Origin: Pelagivirga sediminicola
GTDB lineage: Bacteria > Pseudomonadota > Alphaproteobacteria > Rhodobacterales > Rhodobacteraceae
DNA: 64,000 nucleotides
Reading direction: 5' to 3'
NCBI RefSeq assembly: GCF_003072125.1
Contig: NZ_QCYH01000002.1
Span: 434,001 to 498,000, forward strand
The notes beneath the pieces were generated by a model. The model made no database searches, was not told the origin of the DNA, and was given only the letters and a program-made list of their open reading frames with translations. The position numbers were made by a program, and so were the translations under genes. Below are positions 62,308 to 64,000 of this stretch, one piece after another; position 1 is the first letter of the stretch; every line of letters begins with the position of its first letter.

Positions 62308-62604
62308 TCACACGGGCCGCGGCGGGGCGGTGGGCGGCGCAGGCTCTGCGCCGGGCCTGCTGCTGTAGGCGGCGATGAAATAGGGCATGCGGAGGGGCGT
62401 GTCCACGTCGCGCGTCTCGGGCGCATCGGTGAGGAGGTAGACCGCGCAGGCAGCCGAGCCATGCGGCGCCTGCGCATCCTCGCAACAGGGCATCATCGCC
62501 TGATGGGCGGCCGGCGCGTCCTGAATCGCCGGATGCGTCACCATCGCCTGGGCATGGCCAAGCGTGGCGAAAAGCGCGGTTATGACGATCAGGACGTAAC
62601 GCAT
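62308..62604 (-). CDS. Small exported His/Met/Cys-bearing protein
   Basis: A 98-residue protein with a signal peptide (about 1-20, ending G-H-A-Q-A). The mature part has histidines, paired methionines and M-P-C-C-E-D near residue 38, and a proline-rich end. I do not recognise a family. It is 44 bases from the DUF411 gene, on the same strand, and is plausibly a metal-binding partner. The start at MRYVLIV is taken from the signal-peptide fit. Confidence 0.6.
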   Translation of the reverse strand: MRYVLIVITALFATLGHAQAMVTHPAIQDAPAAHQAMMPCCEDAQAPHGSAACAVYLLTDAPETRDVDTPLRMPYFIAAYSSRPGAEPAPPTAPPRPV

Positions 62605-62663
62605 GGGGCGCAGGATGCACCCGGACGCGGCCGGGTGCAAATCACCGATACGTCAGCGCGGCG

Positions 62664-63290
62664 CTATTTGAAGTTGCGGCTGTTCTTGATCTGGTCCCAG
62701 GCCCACATGACCTGTTGCAACTGCTCTTCCTGGCTGCGGTCGCCGCCGTTGATGTCAGGATGCAGCACCTTGATGAGCGCGCGGTAGTTCTTGCGCACCT
62801 CGGCCTTGGTCATCGTGTCCTTGGCCTCGAGAATATCGACGGCCTGCCGCTCGGTCGGGGGCAGGCGGCGCCCGCCGCCGGGCTTGTCCTTGCCGGGGTT
62901 GCGCGTGGCGTTGCCGCCCAGAACCTGATGCGGGTCCTCGATGCCCAGCCGCGCCCAGGCGCGCGCTTCGGGATCGGTAAAGGCCTTGGTCTGACGCTCC
63001 CATACCTTGTCCTTGGACATCTGGGCATTCATCTCGGCCTCGGTCGTGCCGTCAAAGAAATTCCACTTGAGGTTGTACTCGCGCACATGCTCCTGGCAGA
63101 ACCAGAAATACTCGTCCAGCACATCGGGCGCCTTGGGCGCACGGTAAAGCCCGGGCTTTTCGCAGCCCTCATGCTCGCATTGGCGCTGCGACGTCTCGGA
63201 CGCGCCGGACATGCCGCGCCGACCGCGCGGGTTTTTCTTCTTGGCCGTGGATACGGACATGTCGAAGCCAAAAGGATCTGATTTGGTCAT
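62664..63290 (-). CDS. J-domain (DnaJ-class) molecular chaperone protein
   Basis: A 208-residue cochaperone with the J domain at its C-terminal end (about 150-206), including the H-P-D tripeptide in K-V-L-H-P-D-I-N near residue 183. The N-terminal 60 residues contain a cysteine/histidine region, C-E-H-E-G-C-E near residue 38 and C-Q-E-H-V near 65, possibly a zinc site. AAGAGG lies before the ATG. It is divergent from bolA across 76 bases. It would recruit DnaK to unidentified clients. Confidence 0.9.
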   Translation of the reverse strand: MTKSDPFGFDMSVSTAKKKNPRGRRGMSGASETSQRQCEHEGCEKPGLYRAPKAPDVLDEYFWFCQEHVREYNLKWNFFDGTTEAEMNAQMSKDKVWERQTKAFTDPEARAWARLGIEDPHQVLGGNATRNPGKDKPGGGRRLPPTERQAVDILEAKDTMTKAEVRKNYRALIKVLHPDINGGDRSQEEQLQQVMWAWDQIKNSRNFK

Positions 63291-63366
63291 CTTGCACCTC
63301 TTTGCGAGTCGAAGCCGATACTCTAATCTAATTGGACGCGAATTGAAGGGGGCGAAGGGCGAAATT

Positions 63367-63624
63367 ATGGATAAGGCAGAAGAAATCCGCGCAGCGCTGG
63401 CGCGTGGCTTTGATGCGCAGCATCTTGAAGTCATTGACGAAAGCGAGGCCCATCGCGGTCATGCGGGCTATCCCGAAGGGGGTCAGTCGCATTTTCGTGT
63501 GCGCATGAAAGCGCCGGAGCTGTCGCATCTGTCGCGGCTGGCCCGGCACCGGGCGATCCACGCGGCCATCGGGCCGGACCTGATCGCGCGGATACACGCC
63601 CTCGCCATCGAGGTGGACGGCTAG
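63367..63624 (+). CDS. BolA family protein
   Basis: An 85-residue BolA-fold protein (class II KH-like) that probably partners a monothiol glutaredoxin to handle iron-sulfur clusters or regulate gene expression. Characteristic block H-L-E-V-I-D-E-S-E-A-H-R-G-H-A-G near residue 20 and H-F-R-V-R-M near residue 42 are seen. GAAGGG lies before the ATG. The partner glutaredoxin gene is not in view; a J-domain gene is divergent to it, an arrangement I recall in this family. Confidence 0.9.
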   Translation: MDKAEEIRAALARGFDAQHLEVIDESEAHRGHAGYPEGGQSHFRVRMKAPELSHLSRLARHRAIHAAIGPDLIARIHALAIEVDG

Positions 63625-63646
63625 CCCCTTGCAGTTGCGCGCCGCG

Positions 63647-64000
63647 TCACTCCTTGCGGGGCGTGTCCGGGCCGGGGGTGTCCGGTTTTGTTTCGGGCTC
63701 CGGCCTTTCGGGCTCTGGTGTATCCGGCTCTGGTGTATCTGGTTCCGGCGTCTGCGGCTCCGGCGCGTCCGGTTTCGGCGCGGGATCGCCGCGCGTGGGC
63801 TGCACCGACGCAAAAGACGGCTCGCGGCGTTTCGGTGTGTCGGGCGCTGCCGCCTCGGCCATGTTCTGCGCGGTCGTGATGACGTCGCCCGCGGCATCCG
63901 GCCCACCCTTGGCCCGCCGAAAGACCAGCAGCGTGCGATAGACCGTCTGCGTCGATGTCAGCCCCGCGCGTTCGTCGCTGGGCAGGATGTCGGTGCGCAG
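63647..64000 (-). CDS. Partial protein with proline-rich repeat tail, cut by the window edge
   Basis: The frame stays open from 64000 to a stop at 63647 on the minus strand, so the N-terminus lies outside. The visible 117 residues start with a folded-looking segment (L-R-T-D-I-L-P-S-D-E-R-A-G-L-T) and end in a tail of repeated P-E-P-x-T-P-E-P-D-type units near residues 80-110. The tail looks like a flexible linker or surface extension. I cannot name the family. An ATG at 63862 within the frame is probably internal. Confidence 0.6.
   Translation of the reverse strand: MRTDILPSDERAGLTSTQTVYRTLLVFRRAKGGPDAAGDVITTAQNMAEAAAPDTPKRREPSFASVQPTRGDPAPKPDAPEPQTPEPDTPEPDTPEPERPEPETKPDTPGPDTPRKE

Noticed and set aside
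1..64000. CRISPR arrays, insertion sequences, prophage, tRNA or rRNA genes
   Set aside because: No regularly spaced direct repeats, transposase or integrase genes, target-site duplications, tRNA cloverleaf or rRNA sequence could be found in the gaps.

Overview
The window is 64 kb of GC-rich bacterial chromosome with almost no non-coding space; the largest gap between genes is about 270 bases (3098-3367). Gene content points to an alphaproteobacterium of the Rhodobacteraceae (Roseobacter-type). The pointers are GcrA, aerobic cobaltochelatase CobS/CobT, the DUF1467 partner of methylmalonyl-CoA epimerase, a class I PHA cluster with the PhaR repressor, and a short interspersed repeat (AGGATATTT-N3-GCAAGAAGAA) that I associate with this family. 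There are no rRNA or tRNA genes, insertion sequences, prophage genes, CRISPR arrays or replication origin. This is core and metabolic chromosome, not an island.

Layout. 1-12.5 kb: folate (pabB, pabC), cyclopropane lipid (cfa), aspS, a GNAT enzyme, a lone response regulator, methylmalonyl-CoA epimerase with DUF1467, membrane and nitroreductase genes, an M48 lipoprotein protease, a YigZ-like protein, an HlyIII protein and rimO. 12.6-22.1 kb: AsmA, gcrA, an ABC-2 permease without an adjacent ATPase, argD-argF, gnd, a PiT phosphate transporter and a Nudix hydrolase. 22.2-33.4 kb: hrpB, DUF3108, meaB, rpmB, a copper-chaperone pair, a cold-shock protein, an ArsC-like protein, thrS and a small cluster with two alpha/beta hydrolases and an M15-like protein. 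33.5-39 kb: phaZ, divergent from phaC-phaP-phaR, then a LysR gene. 39-51.3 kb, mostly minus strand: a DegT enzyme, an outer-membrane-like protein, and a long run that imports an amino-acid-like or amine compound (PAAT-type ABC transporter) and probably gamma-glutamylates and oxidises it (two glutamine-synthetase homologues, a glutamine amidotransferase, a PuuB-like oxidase); then a PhnD-like protein and two TerB paralogues. 51.6-64 kb: a ClC channel, DUF427, the cobS-cobT-aminopeptidase P run, an ECF sigma/anti-sigma/fasciclin module, exported MsrB, OsmC, two copper-type exported proteins, a J-domain protein, BolA and a partial proline-rich gene at the edge.

How parts work together. In the PHA cluster, two perfect CTGC-N3-GCAG sites lie before phaC and before phaP, so PhaR probably represses both. 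The amine operon has two promoter-overlapping palindromes, one at its head and one inside it, and a hairpin separating the abundant binding protein from its permeases. The sigma/anti-sigma pair sits directly before the fasciclin gene, which has an ECF-type promoter. The most interesting non-genic signal is the repeat: four copies, each at the 3' end of a gene, two of which supply the last codons and stop of unrelated genes (pabC and argD).
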